Assembly: GCF_025961475.1 (NCBI RefSeq)
Contig: NZ_JAOQNS010000013.1
Location: forward strand, 112,047 to 176,046
Origin: Rhodobium gokarnense
GTDB taxonomy: Bacteria; Pseudomonadota; Alphaproteobacteria; Rhizobiales; Rhodobiaceae
Direction: 5' to 3'
Length of the DNA stretch: 64,000 bases
The stretch's first letter is position 1; the number at the start of each line of letters is the position of its first letter. The translations under genes were made by a program, and so were the position numbers. The notes under the pieces were generated by a model, which did not search any database, had not been told where the DNA came from, and saw nothing but the letters and a program-made list of their open reading frames with translations. Shown here piece after piece: positions 53,910-62,759 of this stretch.

Positions 53910-54007
53910 GGGGCCGTTCTCTTGCAGGTCGGAGATCCTGGGCGGCGCGACGGCCGGACGACGGAACCGCCGCCCGGCCGTGCCGGAGCCGATGGGGTCA
54001 GTGGGCC

Positions 54008-55051
54008 TTACTTGACCTCGCCGGTCTCCAGATAGGTGACGGTGGCATCGACCCAGTCCTTGCCGCCGCCGACGAGCTTGTAGAGCTCCGGCCAGGCGCC
54101 GCGGGCACGGGACTGCCACTCCTCCGGGTCCTTGAGCTCGCAGAAGGTGACGCCGTGGTCGTCCTTGAGTGCGCCGCGGACCTCGGCGCCGACCTTCTTG
54201 ACCCATGCCGCATGGGCCTTGTCGGCCTCGTCGGCGGCCTTGAGGATCACCGTCCGGTCGGCCTCGTCGAGGCCTTCGAGCCAGTCATTGTTGGCGATGA
54301 CGACGCCGGCCATCGGCAGGTAGGTCGCCTCGGTGATGTATTTGATGTGCTCGTAGAAGCCCATCTTCAGGATAACGTCGGTCGGGCTGTCGAAGGCGTC
54401 GACCACCCCTTGCGCCACCGCGCCGTAGGTCTCCGACCAGGCGATCGGATAGGTCGAGACGCCCCAGGCGTCCCACATCGCCGTCATCACCGGGTTCTTC
54501 GGCGCCCGGATCTTCAGGCCCTGAAGGTCGGCGAGCTCGTCGATGCACTTGTCCTTGGCAAAGAGGCTGCGGAACGAGTTGGTGTAGCCGCCGACGACCT
54601 TGAGGCTGCCGGATTCGTCGAGCACGCGCTTCGCCAGTTCGTCGCGATAGGGTCCGGCCCGGAGCAGGCCGCCCTCGCCGGTGAGCTGGTCGACGCTGGA
54701 GGTCATGTAGGGCAGCACCAGAACGTTCAGCGAGGGGGCGAGCTGGGCGACGTTGTTGGAGGTGATGCCGGCCATCTGGACGACGCCGAGCTGCACCTTC
54801 TGGGCGGTCGCCTGTTCGGAACCCATGACGCCGCCGTCGAGCACCTCGACGGCGATCTCGCCATTGGAGAGCGTCGCCACCCGGTCGGCGAAGTCGTGGG
54901 CATAGATGCCGAAGGCCTGGTCGGCCGGGCAGCAATGGGCGTAGCGCAGCGTGATGCGCGGCTCCGCCGCCGTGCCGGCACCGGGCAGCGCCAGGACGGC
55001 AAGGCAGAGCGCCAGGGCGACACCCGCTGTGATCCTCGTTCTGAAAGTCAT
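54008..55051 (-). CDS. dctP: TRAP transporter substrate-binding protein, DctP type (347 aa)
   Basis: A signal peptide of about 29 residues (AGVALALCLAVLALPGAGTAA, cleavage before EPRITLR) precedes a DctP fold: AHDFADRVATLSNGEIAVEV, LPYMTSSVDQL, the carboxylate-binding region LKIRAPKNPVMTAMWDAWG and VDAFDSPTDVILKMGFYEHIKYI. The arginine in KIRAP that clamps a carboxylate is present, so the ligand is an acid. ATG 55051 has GGAGGAAGACC upstream. Confidence 0.94.
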   Translation of the reverse strand: MTFRTRITAGVALALCLAVLALPGAGTAAEPRITLRYAHCCPADQAFGIYAHDFADRVATLSNGEIAVEVLDGGVMGSEQATAQKVQLGVVQMAGITSNNVAQLAPSLNVLVLPYMTSSVDQLTGEGGLLRAGPYRDELAKRVLDESGSLKVVGGYTNSFRSLFAKDKCIDELADLQGLKIRAPKNPVMTAMWDAWGVSTYPIAWSETYGAVAQGVVDAFDSPTDVILKMGFYEHIKYITEATYLPMAGVVIANNDWLEGLDEADRTVILKAADEADKAHAAWVKKVGAEVRGALKDDHGVTFCELKDPEEWQSRARGAWPELYKLVGGGKDWVDATVTYLETGEVK

Positions 55052-55141
55052 GGTCTTCCTCCGCTGAAGTCCGCCGCCGGTTTTGGGGAGCCGGATTTGC
55101 GGCGGCGTTGTTTGTCCGTTGTCGGCTGGCGCCAGGCTCCC

Positions 55142-56017
55142 CTATCCAAGGAAATACGGTTCCGGCAGGCCGCGCGCGCCGGTTCCGGTCACGGCAAAGA
55201 GGCTGCCGGCGAGCGGCTGATCGGCGGCGCCCTCTTCGGATAGCTGGAACGTCGCGGTGGTGACGTAGAGCGTCGAGAGGTCGTCGTCGCCGAAGGCGCA
55301 CATGGTCGGGTGTTCGACGGGCAGCGCGATGCGGCGCAGGAGCGTGCCGTCGGGGGCAAAGCAGCCGATCGCCCAGCCGGCGAAGAGCGCCGCCCAGTAA
55401 TTGCCGTCGGCATCGACCGTGGCGCCGTCGATCCGGCCCTCGGTTGTCGCAGCATCGACGAAGGGACGCCGGTTGGAGATCGCGCCCGCCTCGACGTCGA
55501 AATCGTATCTGGCATAGCGCTCGCGGCGGCTGTCGGAGAAATAGAGCGTGCGGTCGTCCGGGCTGAAGGCGATGCCGTTGGAGACCATGATGCCGTTCGC
55601 CATCTCGGTGACCGTGTGGTCCGGGTCGAGGCGGTAGAGGGAGGCCTTCGGCTCTGAAAAATCCTCGTCCATGGTGCCGCACCAGTAGCGGCCCCTGCGG
55701 TCGCACTTGCCGTCGTTGAGCCTTGTGCCCGGCACGATCGGGTCGAGGCCTGCGATCGGTGTCGCCGCGCCGCTCTCCAGATCGACCGTGAAAAACCCCG
55801 TGCCGAGGGCGGCGACGAGGCCGCCGGCCCTGCGCATGCCGATCGAGCCGACCGTCTCCGGCATCTGCCAGGACGCGCGCGCACCCGTGCCGGGATCGAG
55901 CCCGTGGATGCGGGCGCCGAGCGAGTCGATCCACAGAAGCTGCCGCCGGCGCGGGTCCCAGAGCGGGCATTCGCCGAGGCGGTCGGGGTTCTGGAGGACG
56001 CAGGCGACTTCCGGCAC
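55142..56017 (-). CDS. SMP-30/gluconolactonase family protein (291 aa)
   Basis: Six-bladed propeller lactonase. Metal ligands are suggested by GECPLWD (Glu), LNDGKCDRRGRYWCGTM (Asn) and DGATVDADGNYW (Asp); SNGIAFSPDDRTLYFSDS is the family core. It hydrolyses aldonolactones to aldonic acids. The start is GTG 56017, one base from the stop of the upstream epimerase gene. With that enzyme it could form an oxidise-then-open-lactone step for a sugar or uronic acid. Confidence 0.92.
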   Translation of the reverse strand: MPEVACVLQNPDRLGECPLWDPRRRQLLWIDSLGARIHGLDPGTGARASWQMPETVGSIGMRRAGGLVAALGTGFFTVDLESGAATPIAGLDPIVPGTRLNDGKCDRRGRYWCGTMDEDFSEPKASLYRLDPDHTVTEMANGIMVSNGIAFSPDDRTLYFSDSRRERYARYDFDVEAGAISNRRPFVDAATTEGRIDGATVDADGNYWAALFAGWAIGCFAPDGTLLRRIALPVEHPTMCAFGDDDLSTLYVTTATFQLSEEGAADQPLAGSLFAVTGTGARGLPEPYFLG

Positions 56018-56018
56018 C

Positions 56019-56981
56019 TTACCAGCCCTTTCGCACGGCGCCGGCCGCCGCCGGGGCGGCCGGGCCGCCCTCCAGCGCGCGGAAACGGGCGACAGTGTCG
56101 CGCACGCCGTCGGCGAGCGAGGTTGCCGGCCAGTCGCCGATCACCCGCCGCAAGGGCGCGTTGTCGAAGCCGCCGGTCGGCGAGGGCCGATGGATGTCGG
56201 CCGTGGTCACCGTTGCGCCCGGCACGATCATGCGGATCGCGGCAAGGAGGTCGTCGGTGGAGGCGACCTCGGTGGTCAGGTCCGAGACGAGGGCGCCGTC
56301 CCAGTGCGCCTCGGTCGCGCGGGCAAAGATCTCGGCGACCTCCCCGGCATATTGGAAGCAGCTTTCGGTGCGGAACGGCAGTTCGTAAGGCAGCCCGAGG
56401 GCGGCGGCGCGGATCGCCCGCGTGATCGCGGAGGTCTCGCCGTCGTCGCGGCCGACGCCGTAGACGATGAAGGGACGCAGCCCGAGGCTGGAGATGCCGT
56501 GGTCCTCCCAATAGAGCCGGGCGATCTCCTCGTCGGTCTTCTTGAAGACGCCGTAGAGATTGGCCGGCGCGTTGGCCGGCCCGCGCGGCTTGGCGGCGGC
56601 CGAGCTGGTGTAGACGAGGTTGCCGACGCCGTGCCTGCGGGCGGCTTCGAAGACGTTGATCTGGCCGATGATGTTGACCTTGGCGCAGGCCACCGGGTTG
56701 GCGCGGCAGGCCGGGATCTGCAGGGCGGCAAGGTGGATGACGGCTGCGGGGGCGACCTCGGCAAAGAGGGCATCGACCGCATCGCCGTCGGAGACGTCGC
56801 AGTGCCGCCAGTCTATCGCGCCCTGATCCTTTCGCGGCACCAGGCTGTCGATGCGGCTGCGGTCGTCGGTGACGTCGGTGGCGACCACCTTGCGGCCGGC
56901 GGAAAGCAGCCGGGCGATGATCCAGGATCCGAGGAAGCCGGTCGCACCGGTGATGAGGACGGGGCGGGCGTCGGCGGTCAT
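56019..56981 (-). CDS. NAD-dependent epimerase/dehydratase family protein (320 aa)
   Basis: Extended SDR: LITGATGFLGSWIIARLL, VIHLAALQIPACRANP, catalytic Tyr-x3-Lys in LYGVFKKTDE, then LRPFIVYGVGRDDGETS. A dehydrogenase such as uronate dehydrogenase or an epimerase are both possible; the lactonase next door favours oxidation of a sugar acid to a lactone. ATG 56981 overlaps the tctA stop (ATGA). Confidence 0.9.
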   Translation of the reverse strand: MTADARPVLITGATGFLGSWIIARLLSAGRKVVATDVTDDRSRIDSLVPRKDQGAIDWRHCDVSDGDAVDALFAEVAPAAVIHLAALQIPACRANPVACAKVNIIGQINVFEAARRHGVGNLVYTSSAAAKPRGPANAPANLYGVFKKTDEEIARLYWEDHGISSLGLRPFIVYGVGRDDGETSAITRAIRAAALGLPYELPFRTESCFQYAGEVAEIFARATEAHWDGALVSDLTTEVASTDDLLAAIRMIVPGATVTTADIHRPSPTGGFDNAPLRRVIGDWPATSLADGVRDTVARFRALEGGPAAPAAAGAVRKGW

Positions 56982-58492
56982 TCGGAGGTCCAGTCCATTT
57001 TTTTCGTATCGGCCTTGGTCCGGCGGTCGAGCGCCCAGCGGATGGGCGGCCAGAGCAGGATCGCGGCTGTCAGCACGAAGAGGGCGAGCGCGATCGGCCG
57101 CTCGAAGAAGGCGAGGAAGTCGCCGCGGGTGATCAGCAGGCCCTGGCGCAGGGAGTTCTCGATCATTTCGCTCAGCACCATGCCGATGACCATCGGCGCC
57201 AGCGGGAAACCGTTCTTGCGGAAAAGGAAGCCGACGACGCCGAAGACGAAGGCGATGATGAGGTCAATGGGATTGCCGCGCACGCCATAGGCGCCAATCA
57301 GGGAGATGACGACGACGCACGCCATCAGGATCGGTTCCGGGACCCTGAGCACCCGCGTGAAAGCCTGGGCACCGACGGCGCCGACGACGAACATCAGGAG
57401 ATTGACCGCGATGAGGATGAAGAACACCGCATAGACGAGGTCGAGGTGCTCGGTGAAAAGCCGCGGTCCGGGCGCCAGGCCATGGACGACGAAGGTGCCG
57501 AGCATGACGGCGGTGACCGGATCACCCGGAATGCCGAGGGCGAGCGTCGGCACCATGGCGCTGCCGGTGACGGCGTTGTTGGCGCTTTCGGCGGCGACCA
57601 GCCCGTCGGGCTCGCCGGTGCCGAGCTTGTCGCGGCGCGGAGAAGAGCGCTTGGCCTCGGAGTAGGAAATGAACGCGGCGGTGGCTGCCCCGGTGCCCGG
57701 CAGGGCGCCGACGAAGGAGCCGATGGCGCAGGACTTGAAGAGGATGCCGAGCCGCGGCTTCCACTCCGACCAGGGCGGCAGGCGGAAGCCGACGCGGAAC
57801 ATCGACTGTTCCTTCAGGACGTGGGTTTCCGAGGCCCGCACGAAGACCTCCGACAGGGCGAAGAGGCCGACGATTGCCGGCACCAGTGAGATGCCGGCGG
57901 TCATCTCGAAATTGTCGAAGGTAAAGCGCATGTCGCCGGTGACGTGGTCGACGCCGACGGTGGCAACGAAGAGCCCGATGACGCCGGACAGCAGCCCCTT
58001 CAGCATGGCGCCGCGCGAGACATTGGCGATGCAGATGAGGGCAAAGACGCCGAGGGCGAAATATTCGATCGCCGTGAAATTGAGCGAAAAGGCCGCGAGC
58101 TGCGGGGCGGCGACGATGAGGACGGCGACGGAAAAGAGCCCGCCGATGACCGAGGCGGCCGTCGTCCAGCCGATGGCGAGGTCCGCCTCGCCGCGCCGCG
58201 CCATCGGGTAGCCGTCAAGCGCGGTCGCCGCCGCCTGGGGCGTTCCCGGCGTATTGATGACGATGGCGGAGATCGAACCGCCATAGACCGAGCCGCAATA
58301 GATGCCGAGCATCAGGGCGAGCGCCGGGATCTGGCCGAGGGTGAAGGTGAAGGGCAGCACCATTGTGATGCCGACCACCGAGCCGAGGCCCGGCAGCACG
58401 CCGACGACGACGCCGAGCACCGTGCCGGCAAAGACCGAGACGAGCACCGGCAGGGTCAGAAGATGTCCGATACCGAGGGAAAGGGCGTCCAT
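56978..58492 (-). CDS. tctA: Tripartite tricarboxylate transporter permease TctA (504 aa)
   Basis: Large TTT permease with about twelve helices: GVVVGVLPGLGSVVGITMVLPF, YCGSVYGGSISAIVINTPGTP, FVGALPGTGAATAAFISY, ESANNAVTGSAMVPTLALGIPG (the conserved substrate motif). It works with TctB and the periplasmic TctC to import carboxylates. ATG 58492, 8 bases after tctB. Confidence 0.96.
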   Translation of the reverse strand: MDALSLGIGHLLTLPVLVSVFAGTVLGVVVGVLPGLGSVVGITMVLPFTFTLGQIPALALMLGIYCGSVYGGSISAIVINTPGTPQAAATALDGYPMARRGEADLAIGWTTAASVIGGLFSVAVLIVAAPQLAAFSLNFTAIEYFALGVFALICIANVSRGAMLKGLLSGVIGLFVATVGVDHVTGDMRFTFDNFEMTAGISLVPAIVGLFALSEVFVRASETHVLKEQSMFRVGFRLPPWSEWKPRLGILFKSCAIGSFVGALPGTGAATAAFISYSEAKRSSPRRDKLGTGEPDGLVAAESANNAVTGSAMVPTLALGIPGDPVTAVMLGTFVVHGLAPGPRLFTEHLDLVYAVFFILIAVNLLMFVVGAVGAQAFTRVLRVPEPILMACVVVISLIGAYGVRGNPIDLIIAFVFGVVGFLFRKNGFPLAPMVIGMVLSEMIENSLRQGLLITRGDFLAFFERPIALALFVLTAAILLWPPIRWALDRRTKADTKKMDWTSE

Positions 58493-58500
58493 GGGCGGCC

Positions 58501-58962
58501 TTAAAAGCTGTCGAACCAGGGCGAGGACGGCAGGATGATCAGGAACACCTTGTCGAAGAGGTACCAGACCGTCAGCGGATAGATCGCGGCGACCGCGCCG
58601 ATCACGGGCACGTTGCGGTAGCCGAGGAGGAACGGCAGGGCGAAGACGTAGAGAACCGTGGCGATGAGGAAGCCGACAGCCGTGATCGCGCCGATATACA
58701 GCCCGGTGAGCGCGATGGTTGAGACGACGATGAGAAGCGTGCGGCCGCTGAAGAAGCGGTGCGGCAGGCGGAGCCCTTCGATGGTCACGGCCAGCGACAG
58801 CACCAGCATCAGGGCCAGCAGGATGCGCGGGAAGAACACCGGTCCGCGCCCGGCGGTGACGATGGAGACGTCATAGACGGGATCGAAGGTGTGGTAGAAG
58901 AGATAGGCCGCGACCAGCAGCGACACAGCGCCGATCACCGTCGTCCAGGAAACGCGCGTCAT
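58501..58962 (-). CDS. tctB: Tripartite tricarboxylate transporter small permease TctB (153 aa)
   Basis: Four helices of TctB type: VIGAVSLLVAAYLFYHTF, GPVFFPRILLALMLVLSLAVTI, LIVVSTIALTGLYIGAITAVGF and NVPVIGAVAAIYPLTVWYLFDKVF, ending SPWFDSF. The segment FFPRILLALMLVLS is characteristic. It lies 56 bases after tctC. Confidence 0.92.
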   Translation of the reverse strand: MTRVSWTTVIGAVSLLVAAYLFYHTFDPVYDVSIVTAGRGPVFFPRILLALMLVLSLAVTIEGLRLPHRFFSGRTLLIVVSTIALTGLYIGAITAVGFLIATVLYVFALPFLLGYRNVPVIGAVAAIYPLTVWYLFDKVFLIILPSSPWFDSF

Positions 58963-59018
58963 CGAAAAACCTCATGCCGCCGGGAAGGCCGGGCGGCCTT
59001 CCCGCACCATCCGCGCAC

Positions 59019-59987
59019 TCAGTTCTTCTTCAGGCCGGCCTTGGCCAGAAGCCCTTCGTTCTTGTCGAACTCGGACTTGACGAAGGCCTCGAAGTCGCTG
59101 CCGGACATGTATGTGACAGGCATGCGAAGCTGGCTCATGCGCTCGCCGAAGGCGTTCGATTTCATGCCGGCCTCGCAGGCCGCCTGCAGCTTTTCCCTGG
59201 CCTCGGCCGGAATCCCCTTCGGCGCGACGATGCCGCCCCAGATCGGGAAGTTCAGATCGAAGCCCTGGTCCTTGGCGGTCGGCAGGTCCTCGGCGGTAGC
59301 GACCCGCTCGTCCATCAGCATGGCGATCGACTTCACCTGGTCGGCGTTCTTGGTCAGGAACGAGATGTGGGCGACGAACATGTCGACGGTGCCGTCGAGC
59401 ATCGCCTTGAAGGTCGGGGCCGAGCCCTTGAAGGGGATGAACTGGAAGTCGGCGCCGGAGGCCTCCTTGACGCCGAGGCCGGCGACATGGGGGATCGAGC
59501 CGACCGCCTGGATGCCGTAGTTCAGCTTGCCCGGATTGGCCTTGGCGTAGTCGATCATGTCCTTCAGCGAATTGAACGGCGAATCCTTGCGCACCACCAG
59601 CGAGGACGGCGCCGAATAGGCAAGGCAGATATAGTCGAAGGAGGCCGGATCATAGGGCAGCCGGCGCAGGTGCGGCTGGGTGGTCATCGGGCCGACCGGC
59701 ATCATGCCGATGGTGTAGCCGTCCGGCCGGGCGCGGGCGGTCTCCGCCGCGCCGATGGTGCCGCCGGCGCCGGCCGTGTTCTTGACGACGATCTCCGTGC
59801 CGAGCGCCTCGGCCATCGGGCCGGCGAGCGTGCGGGTGGTGATGTCGGTGCCGCCGCCGGCCCCGAACGGCACGATGATGGTGACGGGTTTTTCCGGAAA
59901 CGCCTGGGCCTCGGCGCTGAGCGCGGCGCCAAGGCCCAGGGCCACGGCGCCGGCGAGAACGGCATGCTGAACGGACGTGCGAACCAC
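59019..59987 (-). CDS. tctC: Tripartite tricarboxylate transporter substrate-binding protein TctC (322 aa)
   Basis: Bug-type binding protein: a signal peptide (AVLAGAVALGLGAALSAEAQA) precedes FPEKPVTIIVPFGAGGGTDITTR, VVKNTAGAGGTIGA and GGIVAPKGIPAEA. Periplasmic receptor of the TTT importer. GTG 59987 is chosen because GGGAGGA lies 6 bases upstream; an ATG farther up (60077) would bury this site and spoil the signal peptide. First gene of the eight-gene minus-strand operon; its promoter region contains a 20-base palindrome. Confidence 0.94.
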   Translation of the reverse strand: MVRTSVQHAVLAGAVALGLGAALSAEAQAFPEKPVTIIVPFGAGGGTDITTRTLAGPMAEALGTEIVVKNTAGAGGTIGAAETARARPDGYTIGMMPVGPMTTQPHLRRLPYDPASFDYICLAYSAPSSLVVRKDSPFNSLKDMIDYAKANPGKLNYGIQAVGSIPHVAGLGVKEASGADFQFIPFKGSAPTFKAMLDGTVDMFVAHISFLTKNADQVKSIAMLMDERVATAEDLPTAKDQGFDLNFPIWGGIVAPKGIPAEAREKLQAACEAGMKSNAFGERMSQLRMPVTYMSGSDFEAFVKSEFDKNEGLLAKAGLKKN

Positions 59988-60090
59988 TGATATTCCTCCC
60001 TTTTTTCTTGTCGGCCTCGTGCCTGGCGGCCGGGCCCTCGGGCGCATTTTACGCCACAAGATTTCCCTACGATACATTTTTAAAAACGGT

Positions 60091-60110
60091 TTTCAATTTC
60101 GAAATTGAAA
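60091..60110. promoter_or_regulatory. Perfect 20-base palindrome in the tctC/phyH divergent promoter
   Basis: TTTCAATTTCGAAATTGAAA equals its own reverse complement. It is 103 bases from the tctC start and 67 bases from the dioxygenase start, in an AT-rich island within GC-rich DNA. Probably the operator of a regulator encoded outside the window, since none is found in either operon. Confidence 0.65.
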
Positions 60111-60177
60111 TTAAATTCCAAAAAAATTAATGTCGCGAAAAAGACGACAAGAACGACCACAAGGGAGGACATCAACC

Positions 60178-61002
60178 ATGACACGCAAGACGCGCCTGTC
60201 GGATGCGGAGATCGAGACCTATCACCGCGACGGCCTCGTCATTCCGGACTACCGCCTGCCGGAGGAGACCCTCGACGGCCTGAAGGCCGCCGTCGACCGG
60301 CTGATCGCCGACCACCCGGACGTGCGCCCGGAGCAGCTCTCTGGCCCGCACAATCCGTGGGGCCAGTCGGCCAAGATGATCGGCAATTACGACTTCCTCA
60401 GCTTTTGCGGCTTTCCCGAAATCCTCGACATGGTCGAGCAGGTCATCGGCCCGGACATCATCCTTTGGGGCAGCATGCTGTTCGCCAAGCCGCCGAAGGA
60501 GGGAAAGGCCGTGCCCTGGCACCAGGACGGCCAGTACTGGCCGATCTCGCCGCTCGCCACCTGCACCGTGCGCATCGCCATCGACGGCTCGACGGTGGAG
60601 AACGGCTGCATGCGCTACATCCCCGGCTCGCACCGGCAAAAGACGCTGGAGCGCCACGCCGTCGCCGACCGGGACGACTACGCCATCAAGCAGGAGATGG
60701 AGGAGATCGACGAGACAAAGGCCCGCGACGTGGTGCTGGCGCCCGGCCAAGTCTCGCTGCACGACGTCTACACCGTGCACGGCTCCAATCATAACCGGTC
60801 CGGAAGGCGCCGGGCCGATTACGCCATCCGCTACATGCCGGCGACCTCGCTCTACGACCGCAGCCCCGACCATCCGGCAACGGCCTACGCCATGAAGGTC
60901 TCGCCGACCATGAACTATCCCTTGCGGCCGATCTGGCTGATGCGGGGTGAGGACCGGGCCGGCAACGACTTTTCCGTCGGCCACGGCAGCCACGCTGCGT
61001 GA
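60178..61002 (+). CDS. Phytanoyl-CoA dioxygenase family protein (274 aa)
   Basis: Fe(II)/2-oxoglutarate oxygenase of the PhyH family: YHRDGLVIPDYRLPEE at the start, metal triad first part WHQDGQYW (His-x-Asp), CMRYIPGSHRQKTLE, and distal part VYTVHGSNHNRSGRRR with the last His and the 2-oxoglutarate-binding Arg. It probably hydroxylates a small acid or a CoA-free substrate; many bacterial members act on amino acids, phosphonates or quaternary amines. ATG 60178 has GGGAGG upstream. First gene of the divergent operon. Confidence 0.92.
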   Translation: MTRKTRLSDAEIETYHRDGLVIPDYRLPEETLDGLKAAVDRLIADHPDVRPEQLSGPHNPWGQSAKMIGNYDFLSFCGFPEILDMVEQVIGPDIILWGSMLFAKPPKEGKAVPWHQDGQYWPISPLATCTVRIAIDGSTVENGCMRYIPGSHRQKTLERHAVADRDDYAIKQEMEEIDETKARDVVLAPGQVSLHDVYTVHGSNHNRSGRRRADYAIRYMPATSLYDRSPDHPATAYAMKVSPTMNYPLRPIWLMRGEDRAGNDFSVGHGSHAA

Positions 61003-61067
61003 TCCGCCACCTCCGGCATGCACTGATATCTGCAATAAAAACAACACAATAAAATCAACGAGGAACC

Positions 61068-62759
61068 ATGACCAAGACAAACGAACGTGTCGTCGACACT
61101 CTGATCGAGGCCGGCGTCACGCGGGCCTTCACCTTGCCGGGTCTCGGCGTCACCTGGTCGCTGCCGGCCTTTTACGACCGTCGGGACGAATTCGATGTCG
61201 TCCTGACGCGCAACGAATGGATCGCCTCCATCATGACGCAGGTGACGGGGCGGCTGACCGGCCGTCCCGCCGTCCTGATGGGCCAGGGCCCGTGGCTCAC
61301 CACTATCGGCGCCATAGGCATCCTGGAGGCCCATTTTGCCGGCTCGCCGATGGTCGTGCTGACGGAAACCTCCGACTATGACGGCTACGGCCAGCTCGGC
61401 GTCTATCAGACGATGACCGGCGACTATGGCGGCGCCGACGCCATGGCGTCGCTGAAGCCGATCACCAAATACTGCACCTATGCGACGACGCCGGAAGAGG
61501 CCGTCTTCGGCACCCAGATGGCGGTCAAGCACGCCAGCCTGCCGCGCACCGGCCCGGCCGCCGTCATCATGAAGACGTCGATCATCCGGCAGGAAATGCC
61601 GGAGGCGCCGAAGCCGGGTCTCTACCCGTCCAAGGGATACCTGTCCTACACCCCTGCCCGGCCCGACGCCGGCGCGGTCGCCCGGCTGAAGGACCTCCTC
61701 GACAAGGCCAAGCGCCCGGTCTTCATCGCCGGCAACGGCGTCTTGGCGTCGAACAGCGGCGCGGCGCTGCAGGCACTGGCGGAGGCGGCCGGCATCGCAG
61801 TCGCCACCAGCTACAACGCCAAGGGCGCGATCGCCGAGACCTCCGACGTCACCGCCGGCATGCTCGGCACCTGGGGCATGCCGACCGCCAACCGGGCCGT
61901 CGCCGAGGCCGACCTCGTCGTCATGCTCGGCGCCTCGATGGGCCCGGACTACACCCGGTTCCGGGACCCGGACCTGATCCGGCCCGGCGACCAGACGCTG
62001 GTGCAGGTCGACATCGACCCGCGCAATGCCGGCTGGGTCTATCCGGTGGACCTGGCGATCACCGGCGACGTTGCCGACGTTATCGCTATGCTTGCCGACA
62101 GCGGGCTCGATGCCGGGGCTCGCGAGGCGCGGCTTTCCGCCATCGCCGACCTCAAGGAGCGCACCGACTACCACGTCCTGCCCGACCTGCCGGCGGCCCA
62201 GGGCAGCGTCCACCATGTCGACCTCGTCAAGGCGATGCAGGGTTTTCTCGGCCCCGACGACATCCTGGCGCTGGATGCCGGCTCCAACCGCATCTGGTCG
62301 ACCTTCGGCTTGCGCATGCCGTACCCGCAGCAGCTCCTCGTGCCCGGCGGCACCGGCGTCATGGGCTGGGGCGGGCCGGCGGCGGCGGCGGCAAAGCTGG
62401 TGCACCCGGACAAGCGCGTCACCTGCCTTTCCGGCGACGGCGGCTTCATGATGACGCTGCAGGTAATCACCACCTGCATCCAGCAGAACCTGTCCACCGT
62501 CTTCGTCGTCAACAACAATTCCGGCCTCGGCATGGTCCGGGACAATCTCGGCGAACGGCGCATCGCGGTCGATTTCGAGGACATCGATTTCGTCACCGTC
62601 GCCGAGGGCCTCGGCGGCAAGGGGATCAGGGTCTACCACCCGGGCGAGATCCGCGACGCCATCGAGACGGCTCACAAGATGGGCGGGCCGGTCGTCGTCG
62701 ACGTCAAGGTCGACCCGGACGCCAGCCACCACCAGGCGGTCGACAATGCACCGCTCTGA
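61068..62759 (+). CDS. Thiamine diphosphate-dependent enzyme, acetolactate synthase-like (563 aa)
   Basis: Three-domain ThDP enzyme. The N-terminal Pyr domain has the activating Glu50 (LTRNEWIASI) and LPGLGVTW; the middle domain has RPVFIAGNGVLASNSG; the C-terminal PP domain has the ThDP/Mg motif LSGDGGFMMTLQ followed by VVNNNSGLGMVRD. No regulatory subunit gene is adjacent, so biosynthetic acetolactate synthase is unlikely. A decarboxylase or carboligase for a 2-oxo acid in a catabolic path fits better. ATG 61068 after GAGGA; its end overlaps the SDR gene by 14 bases. Confidence 0.9.
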   Translation: MTKTNERVVDTLIEAGVTRAFTLPGLGVTWSLPAFYDRRDEFDVVLTRNEWIASIMTQVTGRLTGRPAVLMGQGPWLTTIGAIGILEAHFAGSPMVVLTETSDYDGYGQLGVYQTMTGDYGGADAMASLKPITKYCTYATTPEEAVFGTQMAVKHASLPRTGPAAVIMKTSIIRQEMPEAPKPGLYPSKGYLSYTPARPDAGAVARLKDLLDKAKRPVFIAGNGVLASNSGAALQALAEAAGIAVATSYNAKGAIAETSDVTAGMLGTWGMPTANRAVAEADLVVMLGASMGPDYTRFRDPDLIRPGDQTLVQVDIDPRNAGWVYPVDLAITGDVADVIAMLADSGLDAGAREARLSAIADLKERTDYHVLPDLPAAQGSVHHVDLVKAMQGFLGPDDILALDAGSNRIWSTFGLRMPYPQQLLVPGGTGVMGWGGPAAAAAKLVHPDKRVTCLSGDGGFMMTLQVITTCIQQNLSTVFVVNNNSGLGMVRDNLGERRIAVDFEDIDFVTVAEGLGGKGIRVYHPGEIRDAIETAHKMGGPVVVDVKVDPDASHHQAVDNAPL

